Source: Cohaesibacter intestini
Lineage (GTDB): Bacteria; Pseudomonadota; Alphaproteobacteria; Rhizobiales; Cohaesibacteraceae
Assembly (NCBI RefSeq): GCF_003324485.1
Contig: NZ_QODK01000001.1
Coordinates: 930,001-994,000, forward strand
Length of the DNA stretch: 64,000 nt
Direction of reading: 5' to 3'
Both the position numbers and the translations under genes were made by a program. The notes under the pieces are model-generated. The model did no database searches. It was not told the origin of the DNA and was given only the letters and a program-made list of their open reading frames with translations. Below are positions 35,280 to 44,152 of the stretch, one piece after another; position 1 is the stretch's first letter, and each line of letters starts with the position of its first letter.

Positions 35280-35645
35280 CGATTGACTGAAAGACCGGAT
35301 CGAATGCGTGGCGGGGCTCGAAGCGATCATGATCGCCAAGCAGAGCGGGCGGAAGTCGTGAAAACCCGCAATTACACTGCTATTTCATGAAGATAGCTGA
35401 GGCCCTCTGTCGCCAACAGACGGGTGATGCAAGCGGAGGCTTGGAATGGGTTTGCCGTTTTTTGGTGATCGCGTGGTAAAAAAGGGACAAGGCCAGCCAT
35501 CCCCACTCGGAAAGCCCCTCAGAAGGGGAGGCTAAACCGGGCTTTGGGTGATTGATGTGTGTTCGTTTCTGAGCGTTTGCCGCCAAACGCGTTGGTCGTT
35601 TGCCCGTTTTCTGCCGCAGGCATATTTTCTTATTCGGGGTGAGCC
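35280..35645. other. Intergenic region with a nested stem-loop
   Basis: About 370 bases lie between the isomerase promoter and the end of the sucrose phosphorylase gene. A possible nested hairpin (AAAGCCC...GGGCTTT enclosing CCCCT...AAGGGG) lies near 35507-35545. A perfect GCGCCTGATC / GATCAGGCGC hairpin at 35646-35668 spans the sucrose phosphorylase stop codon but lacks a T run. No credible coding region was found. Confidence 0.4.
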
Positions 35646-35660
35646 GCGCCTGATCGTCGA

Positions 35661-37136
35661 TCAGGCGCTGTTGGGGGCAATGACGAAGGCTCCTTCCACG
35701 CCGTTGGCGGTGTGGTGGATATTGGCTTGGAGCGCTGCAAAATCGACACTCAAGGTGGCGCTTGCTGTCTCACTCTTCCAACTCAGCACCAATTTTGAGG
35801 CATCCGGCTGCGCGAGTGAGAAGCTGCCGTCAAAGGCCGGATGGTCATTGCGGAAGCGGATCAAATCGATCAGCGCGGCCACCATCGGGCTGTTCATTGC
35901 ATCGACGACTTCGCCTTCGGCAAAATAGTGACGATTGATGTCACGCCCGACATTGGTGCGCGCGAGCAGGTCCATGTCATTTTGCGCGCCGAGTAGACCA
36001 ACATAATAGATCTGCGGAATGCCGGGGGCGAAGAATTGGACAGCGCGGGCGATCAGATAGTCCTGATCGCGGCGACCAAGGGCGTCGAAATAGGTGGAAT
36101 TGACCTGATAAAGATCGAGATTGGAGGCCGCAGCCCCGGTGGCTTTGAGCGAAGTGCCCCCCGTGCGCTCATGCATGGTTTTGACCAGCTGATCGATGGC
36201 GTCTGGTTCAAGCAGGCCGGGGCGACCATCGGACGCCGCGCCGACATCAATCACGCCGATGCCGTCATGGGTATCGAGCACGGTCAGGGCATTGCGTGGG
36301 CTGACCTCCAGCCAGTTTGCCAGCGGGTTTGCATCGCCAGTGAAGAGCGCATGAAGCAGCAGCGGTGGCAAGGCAAAATCATAAACCCGATCGACCTTTT
36401 GGGCGATGGCGATCTGATCCTGATAATAGCTATGGATTTCGACCAGCACTTCCATGTTGCGGGCCTTGGCCTTGTTACTGAGCGCCTCAAGAAAATCATA
36501 GGTCTCGGGGATCATGAAGCAGCTGGTGCCCGGTTTCTTGATGGCATAGCCCGCAGCATCAAGTCGGATGGTGGTGACGCCGGAGGCGGCGAATGTGTCG
36601 AGAATCCGCTCGAGATAGGCCGCGCCTTTGGCGCTATGGACGTCAATGTCGATCTGGTTGGCGGTGAAGGTGGTCCAGATCAGGCGTTTGGTGCCGTCCT
36701 TCAGGGTGATATAGGTGAAGGGCAGGCCGGGACGGGGGCGATAGATTGCCATCAGCTCCTGTTCGGTGGCCCCTTGGGGGAAAACCGATGCATAGCTGAG
36801 AAACATCTCCGCATGGTCCGAGGCATCGCCCTTCTCAACAAAGTCCTGAAAGGCAGCGCCTTCGGCAGAGACGTGATTGACAATCAGGTCGGCCATGATG
36901 TCATGGCTTTTCGACAGGCGACGGACATCGTCCCAGGTGCCCAGTCTTGGATCGACGATGGTGTGATCCTTGGGGTCAAAGCCCGCATCCGCCCCGTCAT
37001 AGGGATCGAAGAAGGGCAACAAATGCACCGTGCCAAACAAACCAGCCAGAGGACCATTGAGCAGCGCGTCGAGATTTGCGACACCGCCACCACTGAGGCG
37101 GTCTATATAGGTGATGAGTTGCAGTTTGTTTTTCAT
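35661..37136 (-). CDS. Sucrose phosphorylase (GH13 subfamily 18)
   Basis: This 491-residue enzyme splits sucrose with phosphate into glucose-1-phosphate and fructose. Near the start it reads KNKLQLITYIDRLSGGG and VHLLPFFDPYDGADAGFDP, the bifidobacterial-type sucrose phosphorylase opening. Catalytic residues are the aspartate in IRLDAAGY, the glutamate in VLVEIHSYY and the aspartate in VLDTHDGIG. The blocks GATEQELMAIYRPRPGLPFTY and LDLYQVNSTYFDALG are also characteristic. It has no signal peptide. The ATG at 37136 is preferred to a GTG four codons earlier. No sucrose transporter adjoins it; glucosylglycerol-type phosphorylase activity is an alternative. Confidence 0.9.
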   Translation of the reverse strand: MKNKLQLITYIDRLSGGGVANLDALLNGPLAGLFGTVHLLPFFDPYDGADAGFDPKDHTIVDPRLGTWDDVRRLSKSHDIMADLIVNHVSAEGAAFQDFVEKGDASDHAEMFLSYASVFPQGATEQELMAIYRPRPGLPFTYITLKDGTKRLIWTTFTANQIDIDVHSAKGAAYLERILDTFAASGVTTIRLDAAGYAIKKPGTSCFMIPETYDFLEALSNKAKARNMEVLVEIHSYYQDQIAIAQKVDRVYDFALPPLLLHALFTGDANPLANWLEVSPRNALTVLDTHDGIGVIDVGAASDGRPGLLEPDAIDQLVKTMHERTGGTSLKATGAAASNLDLYQVNSTYFDALGRRDQDYLIARAVQFFAPGIPQIYYVGLLGAQNDMDLLARTNVGRDINRHYFAEGEVVDAMNSPMVAALIDLIRFRNDHPAFDGSFSLAQPDASKLVLSWKSETASATLSVDFAALQANIHHTANGVEGAFVIAPNSA

Positions 37137-37343
37137 GATGTTGCCCACCCTTCAACGTGTCGCAATGTCTTGATGATAAGGCATTTGCAGCCAAGCGTCA
37201 TGGCTGAGAGCCACAAGGACGCATTTTGTCGGCGCATATGGTTGTTCTGAACGGACCATAGGCCGCGCTGCACCGATGGATCAAGCCCTGCAACGGGCCT
37301 TGCATTGATCGGATGGATGGAGCGATGGTCGTGCTTTGGCGAT

Positions 37344-38159
37344 CTATTTGTTCTGCATCGCCGCCATGATGATTTTGAAAATCTTGACCGGCGGGAAGGG
37401 GTAATCGATTGTTCGGCCGATACCCAGATCGACCAGAGCCTTTTTGAGATTTTCATCGACCTTGTCGTTGCATAGCAGCACCATCTTGCCACGCCCATGG
37501 GTCTTTTTGGTATTGATCAGGCCAGAGAGATAGAAATGCACCACTTTGCTGTAGAGCAGAAAACAGAGATCATTTTCCTCCACCGCATCCTTGCGCTTTG
37601 ACAGATGCTCTTCCTGAATGAACTCGACCATGCAGCCCACTTCCTTCAAGCCCTGTTCGATCGGGGCGACGTAGGAATGGGACTTGGCTATCAGTGAGAC
37701 GGACAGAGGCGCATTGTCGCTCTGTTTTTCCTTCAGGGCATTGTAGATGCGCTTCAGGCGTTCCTCGTTGGTGTCGCGGAAGCGGTGCACCTGATTGATG
37801 CGCGTACTGATGGTGGCATGCAGCAGGTCATAATCGATGGGTTTGGTAAGATAGTCATCAACGCCCAAGCGCTTGCCGGCCAGAATGTCTTCGCGGGTGG
37901 CCTTGGCGGTGAGGAAAATGAACGGCACCTCGTTATGCTGGGGCAGGCGTTCGCGCACCAGTTTGAGGGTGGTCAGGCCATCGATCAGCGGCATCATGAT
38001 ATCGCACAGAATGAGATCGACGGTTTCATGTTTGAGGATTTCAATGGCTTCCTTGCCATTGTGGGCTTTCAGCGTTTCATAGCCTTCATCCTGCAATTCT
38101 TCGACGATATCATCGAGCAACAATTCTTCGTCTTCGACGCACAAAATTCTCGTCGTCAT
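37344..38159 (-). CDS. Response regulator with an unrecognised C-terminal domain
   Basis: The first 125 residues are a full receiver domain, with aspartates 9-10 region (CVEDEE), phosphoacceptor aspartate 53 (LCDIMMPL), threonine 84 and lysine 106 (YLTKPI). The remaining 120 residues do not look like a DNA-binding, GGDEF or other familiar output domain. The alternating hydrophobic pattern (VSLIAKSHSY, DLCFLLYSKVVHFYLSG, GKMVLLCNDK, FPPVKIFKIIMAAM) suggests an alpha/beta fold, perhaps a degenerate second receiver. It follows its cognate histidine kinase gene by twelve bases. The signal and output are unknown. Confidence 0.88.
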   Translation of the reverse strand: MTTRILCVEDEELLLDDIVEELQDEGYETLKAHNGKEAIEILKHETVDLILCDIMMPLIDGLTTLKLVRERLPQHNEVPFIFLTAKATREDILAGKRLGVDDYLTKPIDYDLLHATISTRINQVHRFRDTNEERLKRIYNALKEKQSDNAPLSVSLIAKSHSYVAPIEQGLKEVGCMVEFIQEEHLSKRKDAVEENDLCFLLYSKVVHFYLSGLINTKKTHGRGKMVLLCNDKVDENLKKALVDLGIGRTIDYPFPPVKIFKIIMAAMQNK

Positions 38160-38171
38160 TTCTTTTCTCCG

Positions 38172-39752
38172 TCAGGATACGGCCCGGACCGGGGCAGTGC
38201 TTTCATCTTGGTCGTCGATCGCCAGTTTGGCTGGCAGGAAAATCGTGAAGCAGGACCCCTTGCCGACTTCACTCTCGACTTCAATGTGACCATCATGTTC
38301 TTTCAGGGCCATCTGCGCGAAGTTGAGGCCGATGCCGGTGCCGGCGATGCCGCTGGAGGTTGAGGCACGATAGTATTTGTTGAAGATCTTGGACATTTCG
38401 CTCTTGGGAATGCCAACGCCCTGATCTGCAACCCGGATTTTCAGATACCGGTCAGTGCGTTCACCCGTTACCGTGATCGGAGCCATCGGTTCGGAATATT
38501 TGATGGCGTTCGACAGGATATTGCTGACGCATTGGTCGAGCATATTCTGGTCGAAATGGGCGAATTGTGGCAATGCGTCCAAATCCCAGACAATGTTGCA
38601 GTCTTCGCCCATTTCCAGATGGGATATGCACAATTTTTCCAGCGCCCCGCGGAAAGGTTGCCGCTTGGCCTCGACTTTCAGGCCGGTGATTTCATCGGTT
38701 GAGAAGTCCATGAAGCGATTGATCAGATATTGCATGCGTTGCACGGAGTCGCGGATATTGCCAATGCGTTCGCGCAGGCGCTCATTGGGAATTTCGCCGA
38801 TCTTGCGCTGGATACGCTGGGCGTTGCTGTCGATGATGGCCAGCGGTGTCTTGAATTCGTGAGACGCCATCGAGACGAATTCGCGCTGGGTTTCTGACAG
38901 GTTGATTTCCTTTTGCAACAATTTGACCAGCTGGTTGGTGTGATCCTGCAGTTTGTGGGTTTGGTCCTTGTAGACCGATACATCAGAAAAGATCGCGATG
39001 CGGCCGCCATTGACCGTCGGGGACTGGTTTATGCGATACCAGTTGTCGTCATGCAGTTTGTGCTCACTGCTGCTGAACAGGTTGGTTGCGTCGTCCTCGG
39101 ATCGCTGGCTTTCAGGAATACTGAAGCCTTCGATACAGTCGATATGGGAATTCTGCACAAGGTGGCGTTTCAGCGAGGGATACAAATCCTGCATGCGCTT
39201 GTTGGCTAGCACCAGATGGTCATTTTCGTCAAAAACGATCAGGCCATCATCAACGGCATCCATGGCATTGACCAGCAGATCACGGTGGTAATTGACTTCG
39301 TCGAGGCTGTGTTCGAGCTTCATTTCCAGTTCATACTGGGTCGCTTCGAGATTGGCTTCATAAGTGCGCTGATCGGTGATATCACTGTAAATGGTGACGA
39401 AACCGGAATGCCCCAATGGAGTGCGCTGCATGCGAATGATGCGCCCGTCCGGTTGTTCGCGCTCGATCTCGATGGGGTTGAACTGGCGTGCGGTTTCCAG
39501 CACTTCTTGCACCAGCTTCTCAGGGTCGCCAGGGCCATAGACGCCCCGTTCGGCCAGATAGCGCAGCAAGAATTCGAGGGATGGGTTTTCCTCAAGCACT
39601 TCAATGGGCAGGCCGAGCATGTCGCAAGCCGCCTTGTTGATGAAAACGACTTCCATCTCGTTGCTCACCAGTGACATCCCCTGATGGGCCGATTGCATCA
39701 GAAATGAGAGCAGGTGCTTTTCGAGGTCACTGTCACCGATATAGTATGGCAT
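38172..39752 (-). CDS. PAS-domain sensor histidine kinase (cytoplasmic)
   Basis: This 526-residue kinase has no membrane helices. Two PAS domains are visible (about residues 15-130 and 155-265), the first ending in the GFVTIYSDITDQR motif and the second containing DDGLIVFDENDHLVLANKRM. A short coiled coil follows. The histidine box is SMASHEFKTPLAIID, and the ATP-binding boxes are NILSNAIKYSEP, RVADQGVGIPKSEM and GTGIGLNFAQMALKEH. It is co-transcribed with the response regulator. A soluble PAS kinase of this type senses an internal cue such as redox or a small ligand; which one is unknown. Confidence 0.92.
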   Translation of the reverse strand: MPYYIGDSDLEKHLLSFLMQSAHQGMSLVSNEMEVVFINKAACDMLGLPIEVLEENPSLEFLLRYLAERGVYGPGDPEKLVQEVLETARQFNPIEIEREQPDGRIIRMQRTPLGHSGFVTIYSDITDQRTYEANLEATQYELEMKLEHSLDEVNYHRDLLVNAMDAVDDGLIVFDENDHLVLANKRMQDLYPSLKRHLVQNSHIDCIEGFSIPESQRSEDDATNLFSSSEHKLHDDNWYRINQSPTVNGGRIAIFSDVSVYKDQTHKLQDHTNQLVKLLQKEINLSETQREFVSMASHEFKTPLAIIDSNAQRIQRKIGEIPNERLRERIGNIRDSVQRMQYLINRFMDFSTDEITGLKVEAKRQPFRGALEKLCISHLEMGEDCNIVWDLDALPQFAHFDQNMLDQCVSNILSNAIKYSEPMAPITVTGERTDRYLKIRVADQGVGIPKSEMSKIFNKYYRASTSSGIAGTGIGLNFAQMALKEHDGHIEVESEVGKGSCFTIFLPAKLAIDDQDESTAPVRAVS

Positions 39753-40012
39753 GGTTTTCTCCGTCGCGTACGACGTAAAGTTATAGGAAAATAATTAAGG
39801 AAGTAGAAAGTCAAATGGTAAACAAGCCGTGGCTTCTGGCTGGAAGCACATGATTTTTATTCGGTTTTTCAATTAAATATTGGTGAGTTACCTATACCAG
39901 CCTTGCGGGCTGTTGCGGTGATGCCTGTTGAAGTCTAGATTAAATTGCATCGATCCTGATGTCGCGATCCATTGGTGGTCGGGACAGACCACCAAAAGCG
40001 GGGCTGACCAGT

Positions 40013-40495
40013 ATGGCGCGAGGCATCCAATCCATTCTCTTTGTCTGCTTGGGCAATATCTGCCGCTCTCCTCTGGCTGAAGGGGTGATGCGTCACAAGC
40101 TGCAGTTGGCGGGATTGGGGGAGCAGGTCCGGCTGGACAGTTGTGGCACCGGACCTTGGCATGTGGGCAACCCGCCAGACCGACGCTCGGTGGGCATTGC
40201 CCGTCAGCATGGTATCGCGATGGATGATTTGCGGGCGCGCAAAGTGCGGCGACAGGATTTTTATGAGTTCGAGCTGATTTTGGCGATGGACCGGGACAAT
40301 CTGGCCGATCTGCAGGCTATCCAACCGCGGGACGGCATCGCGGAGCTGGCGCTCTATCTAGATTATTGCGAGGTCGCGGATGATCTGGGCTTTGATGAGG
40401 TGCCCGATCCCTATTATGGGGGCGATCGTGGTTTTGGTGCGGTTTATGCGATGATCGACCGGGCAAGCGACTTTCTCATCGCTCGCTGTCGTTGA
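40013..40495 (+). CDS. Low-molecular-weight protein tyrosine phosphatase
   Basis: This 160-residue enzyme has the phosphate-binding loop VCLGNICRSP, where the cysteine is the nucleophile, and the general-acid aspartate in VPDPYYGG near the C-terminus. The order and spacing are those of LMW-PTPs, which dephosphorylate tyrosine kinases of polysaccharide synthesis or other targets in the cytoplasm. The start at 40013 gives the normal family length; an upstream ATG at 39959 would add an unlikely 18-residue leader. No tyrosine kinase gene is nearby. It converges with thpR. Confidence 0.9.
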   Translation: MARGIQSILFVCLGNICRSPLAEGVMRHKLQLAGLGEQVRLDSCGTGPWHVGNPPDRRSVGIARQHGIAMDDLRARKVRRQDFYEFELILAMDRDNLADLQAIQPRDGIAELALYLDYCEVADDLGFDEVPDPYYGGDRGFGAVYAMIDRASDFLIARCR

Positions 40496-40513
40496 ACGTT
40501 CTTCCGCAGGACC

Positions 40514-41050
40514 CTACAATAGATCGAAGCTTTCCTCGACCACATAAGGCCCGCCGCCAATGCTGTCCTTGGCAGAATAGAGCACAAAGCGCGGCACACT
40601 GAATTGTTCGGTGCGGAAATTGCCCCGCATGGCCAGATAATTGGCCACGTCGATCGCTTCGGCATTCTTGTTCAGGCGGGCGAGGGTGACATGCGGCGTA
40701 TAATCGTGTTTGTCCGGCTTCAGGCCGATCTTGTTCATCCGCTGCTCCAGTTCGCGATGGAGCAGATAGAGATCTTCACTATTCTGCACCGCTGCAAAGA
40801 CCGAGTGAGGTTTCTTTGATCCAAAGGCACCAAAGCCTCTGAGGGACAGATCAAATTCAGGATATTGGATTTGCGACATCTCGAAGACAATTTCATTGGC
40901 GAGCGCATAGTCAACATCGCCCATGAAACGCAGTGTGATGTGATAGTTGGATTGGTCCACCCAGCGGGCACCATACAGACCGCCCTTTTGCAAGGACAGC
41001 AGATTGCTGATGGAAGGGGGGATTTCCAAACCGGCAAACAAGCGTGGCAT
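40514..41050 (-). CDS. thpR: RNA 2',3'-cyclic phosphodiesterase (ThpR/LigT)
   Basis: This 178-residue 2H-phosphoesterase has the paired histidine motifs: HITL in SNYHITLRFMG and HVTL in YTPHVTLARL. The opening PRLFAGLEIPP is standard for the family. It opens 2',3'-cyclic phosphate ends of RNA. The start at 41050 is favoured by GGGAG seven bases upstream; the longer reading to 41137 has no conserved leader. Its physiological RNA substrate is unknown. Confidence 0.9.
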   Translation of the reverse strand: MPRLFAGLEIPPSISNLLSLQKGGLYGARWVDQSNYHITLRFMGDVDYALANEIVFEMSQIQYPEFDLSLRGFGAFGSKKPHSVFAAVQNSEDLYLLHRELEQRMNKIGLKPDKHDYTPHVTLARLNKNAEAIDVANYLAMRGNFRTEQFSVPRFVLYSAKDSIGGGPYVVEESFDLL

Positions 41051-41337
41051 CATTTCGCTCCCGTGCAGGATTTGGGGGCACGACGTCTGTGTCGGCGTGG
41101 CCAAAAAGCCGTGTTCCAGACGAAATGATCGGCACATGAGCGTTTGATAGTCTGATGCAAATGCCGGTGCGAATCACTTCAGATCTGTCACGCAATGAGA
41201 ATAGCTCAAAATATGTGACGTTGCCTTAAAAGCTTGCCTGATCATCCATGAACCATATGAGGCAGTGGAGAAAAGTGACGGGTCGCCAGCCTTGTGGCAG
41301 GGCGACCCCTTGTTGGTTTCTGCGATTTTTTGCTTGC

Positions 41338-42390
41338 TTATGGGCACGGGTTGGCGTGGACCATATGGACCGCATTGATGGCGGCTTCCATCTCTTCGGT
41401 CACCACCATGTCATGGGCGGCAATGTCGATTTTGAGCTGCTCAAGGGTGGTTGCGCCAAGGATCGTTGAGGTAACAAAGGGGCGCGAGGTGGCAAAGGCG
41501 ATGGACAATTGTGCGATGTCGACATTGAAGTCCTCAGCCACTTTGAGATAGCCGCGAATGGCCGGGTCTGCTCCCGGTGTGGTGTAGCGGTGCTGGCGGT
41601 CAAACAGGGTGGCACGCGCGCCATGTGGGCGTTTTCCGTCAAGATATTTGCCGGTGATGAAACCCTGTCCGAGCACGGAATAAGGCAGCAGGCCGACATT
41701 CTCGCGCATGGCGATCTCGGCCATATTGACCTCGAAGGTCCGGTTCAGCAGGCTATAGGCATTCTGGACGGATACAACGCGTGGCCCCTTGCCGGCATCG
41801 GCTTCCGAGACGAAGCGCATGGTGCCCCAGCCGCTCTCGTTGGACAGGCCGAGATGACGGATCTTGCCCGCCTTGACCAGATCATTCATCACATCGAGAA
41901 TCTCGGCGATGGAATTTTCGTCTTCTGCCTGCCGCGGGTGGGCATAGATGATCGGGTTGGCGCCAAACTGGGTGACATTGCGATCAGGCCAATGGATCTG
42001 GTAGAGGTCGATATAGTCGGTTTTCAGGCGTTTGAGACTGGCATTGACCGCTTCGTTGATCTGGGCGCGGTTCAGCTGACCGGGGGATCCATCCTTGCGA
42101 AACCATGTCATGCCGCTGCGACCTATGACCTTGGAGGCAATGATCAACTCGTCGCGGTTGCCCTTTTCGTGCAGCCAGTTGCCGATGATTTCTTCGGTCC
42201 GGCCCTGGGTTTCCGGCTTGGGCGGAATGGCATAGAGCTCTGCTGTGTCAAAGAAGTTGATGCCGTTTTCGGTGGCATAATCCATTTGCTCGAAGGCTTC
42301 GGCCTGGGTGTTTTGTTCACCCCATGTCATGGTGCCAAGGCACAGACTACTGACTTCCAGGTCGGTGCGACCGAGTTTTCTCATTTCCAT
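41338..42390 (-). CDS. Aldo/keto reductase, Tas-like
   Basis: This 350-residue NADPH-dependent aldo/keto reductase has the barrel and catalytic tyrosine motif NFFDTAELY, the catalytic histidine in YQIHWPD, and the cofactor region ILGATTLEQLK. The YAIPPKPETQGRTEEIIGNWL stretch is typical of E. coli Tas. The physiological carbonyl substrate is not known. The start at 42390 follows GGA at good spacing; an upstream TTG is less likely. It precedes no obvious operon partner. Confidence 0.88.
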   Translation of the reverse strand: MEMRKLGRTDLEVSSLCLGTMTWGEQNTQAEAFEQMDYATENGINFFDTAELYAIPPKPETQGRTEEIIGNWLHEKGNRDELIIASKVIGRSGMTWFRKDGSPGQLNRAQINEAVNASLKRLKTDYIDLYQIHWPDRNVTQFGANPIIYAHPRQAEDENSIAEILDVMNDLVKAGKIRHLGLSNESGWGTMRFVSEADAGKGPRVVSVQNAYSLLNRTFEVNMAEIAMRENVGLLPYSVLGQGFITGKYLDGKRPHGARATLFDRQHRYTTPGADPAIRGYLKVAEDFNVDIAQLSIAFATSRPFVTSTILGATTLEQLKIDIAAHDMVVTEEMEAAINAVHMVHANPCP

Positions 42391-42539
42391 GGTGAGATCC
42401 AATTCAATTTCTGGCGAACGGGTCCGTATTGCCGGACCGTCGGGAGGGCTGGTGTCTGTCCCGCAAAAACAGGCGGGGGCTGGTGCGGGACATGCAATGA
42501 ACGAAAAAGAAGGGTGGCAGGGAGCGAAATTGCCCCTGA

Positions 42540-43247
42540 TCAGTTAAGGTCTTTTACTATGTCAAGGAGGAAAGGTGCAACATTGCTGACGATGATTTCA
42601 ATGCCTTGGGGATTGGGGTGGATGCCATCTGCCAGATTGAGGGAGGGATCACCGGCAACGCCTTCAAGGAAAAAGGGTAGCAAGGGCACGTTCATTTCCT
42701 CGGCGAGTGCCGGATAGATTGCGTCAAAGGCAGAGACATATGTCTGACCCATATTGGGGGGGGCTTTCATGCCCATTAGCGCGACCTTGGCACCCTTGGC
42801 ACGGAATTTTTCGATCATGGCGGCGAGATTGGCCTTGGTCTTGTCAACCGGCAGACCCTGCAAAGCGTCGTTGGCACCCAGTTCCAGCACCACCAGATCG
42901 ATCCCGTCAGGGGTTGACCAGTCAAGGCGCGACAGACCGTTGGCGCTGGTGTCGCCAGAGACCGCCGCATTGATCACCTCGACGTTCAATCCCTGCTCGG
43001 TGAGACTTTTCTGCAACTGATCGGTGAAGCCCTTGCCAGCGGGCAGCTGGTAGCCTGCGGACAGACTGTCGCCAAAGGCCAGAATGCGCATAGGTTCGGC
43101 AGCGTGCAGGCGGGTGAGTGTCACGAAAAGCAGGAGCAAAAGAAAACTGCCAGCCATCGCCAGCCGTAGAAGCGGGGTCAGATCACGGGTGGCTGCCTGC
43201 GACTGGGGTCTTTGGTCTTTTGGGGTTTTGGGCATAAAGGGTCTCAT
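42540..43247 (-). CDS. tesA: Arylesterase / multifunctional acyl hydrolase (TesA-like, SGNH)
   Basis: This 235-residue exported esterase has an N-terminal hydrophobic segment at about residues 28-48 and mature SGNH-hydrolase blocks: block I GDSLSAGY (serine nucleophile), block II GDTSANG, block III GAND and block V DGIHPN with the catalytic aspartate and histidine. It cleaves thioesters and esters in the periplasm or at the membrane. As in E. coli tesA, it is divergent from a LolD-like ATPase and its large permease, the ybbAP pair. Confidence 0.92.
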   Translation of the reverse strand: MRPFMPKTPKDQRPQSQAATRDLTPLLRLAMAGSFLLLLLFVTLTRLHAAEPMRILAFGDSLSAGYQLPAGKGFTDQLQKSLTEQGLNVEVINAAVSGDTSANGLSRLDWSTPDGIDLVVLELGANDALQGLPVDKTKANLAAMIEKFRAKGAKVALMGMKAPPNMGQTYVSAFDAIYPALAEEMNVPLLPFFLEGVAGDPSLNLADGIHPNPQGIEIIVSNVAPFLLDIVKDLN

Positions 43248-43362
43248 AAGGTGACAAAGGCGTGATTGTTGAATCTGATTTTCGACTTCCCATATAAGGG
43301 AAACTATTCAGTTTACGTAGCTGTCCTGCGCGACAGATCAAGGCTCGCCCTTAATATAGGAT

Positions 43363-44142
43363 ATGATCAACGTGACTTCATCCTCCCCTGTTGCCCTTTC
43401 CGACCAGCCTGACGCCTCCCGACCACACAGTGACCTCGATCCTGTCATCATCTCCCTGCATGACGTTTATCTCAGTCTCGGCGCGGGTCATTCGCGGGTC
43501 GATATCCTGCGCGGCATCGAGCTTGATATTGCGCGCGGTCAGTCAGTGGGGCTGGTTGGGCCGTCCGGCTCTGGCAAATCAACCCTTTTGATGGTGATGG
43601 CCGGGTTGGAGCAGGCCGATAAGGGCAAGGTGCTGGTCGATGGCAGCGACATGTCGGCGATGGATGAAGATACGCTGGCACGGTTTCGCGGGGCGGAGAT
43701 TGGCATCATTTTCCAGTCCTTCCATCTGGTGCCGACCATGACAGCGCTTGAAAATACTGCCATTCCGCTGGAACTGGCCGGGCGCAGCGACGCCTATGAT
43801 GTGGCGAAAGCCGAGTTGGAAGCGGTTGGTCTTGGGCCGCGAATTCATCATTATCCGGCAGAAATGTCCGGTGGAGAGCAACAAAGGGTGGCGATTGCCC
43901 GGGCGTTGGCGCCTCGGCCCGCGATCCTGATTGCCGATGAGCCAACGGGCAATCTGGATGCCGAGACTGGCAAGGAAATTTCCGATCTGATGTTCCGGCT
44001 GCATAAAGAACGCGGCATGACCCTGATGCTTGTGACCCATGACCCCAATCTGGCGGATCGCTGCGAGCGAGTGGTGCGGCTGAGATCCGGCCAACTGGTT
44101 GAAGACGACCATGAACAGGCCAGTGGTGCGGTAGCAGGTTAG
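43363..44142 (+). CDS. ybbA: ABC transporter ATP-binding protein (YbbA/LolD-like)
   Basis: This 259-residue ATPase has Walker A GPSGSGKST, the Q-loop FQSFHLVPTMTALEN, the signature MSGGEQQRVAIARALAPRP, Walker B ILIADEPTGNLD and the H-loop VTHD. It belongs to the MacB/LolD group that drives FtsX-like permeases. It lies ten bases before the permease gene and divergent from tesA. The cargo of YbbAP systems is not firmly known; lipid or toxic hydrophobic-compound handling has been suggested. A GTG at 43372 is a possible alternative start. Confidence 0.92.
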   Translation: MINVTSSSPVALSDQPDASRPHSDLDPVIISLHDVYLSLGAGHSRVDILRGIELDIARGQSVGLVGPSGSGKSTLLMVMAGLEQADKGKVLVDGSDMSAMDEDTLARFRGAEIGIIFQSFHLVPTMTALENTAIPLELAGRSDAYDVAKAELEAVGLGPRIHHYPAEMSGGEQQRVAIARALAPRPAILIADEPTGNLDAETGKEISDLMFRLHKERGMTLMLVTHDPNLADRCERVVRLRSGQLVEDDHEQASGAVAG

Positions 44143-44152
44143 GGGTTGCGGA

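Noticed and set aside
35646-35668. Perfect hairpin at the end of the sucrose phosphorylase gene as a terminator
   Set aside because: It overlaps the stop codon and lacks a T run on the minus strand, so I do not call it a rho-independent terminator.
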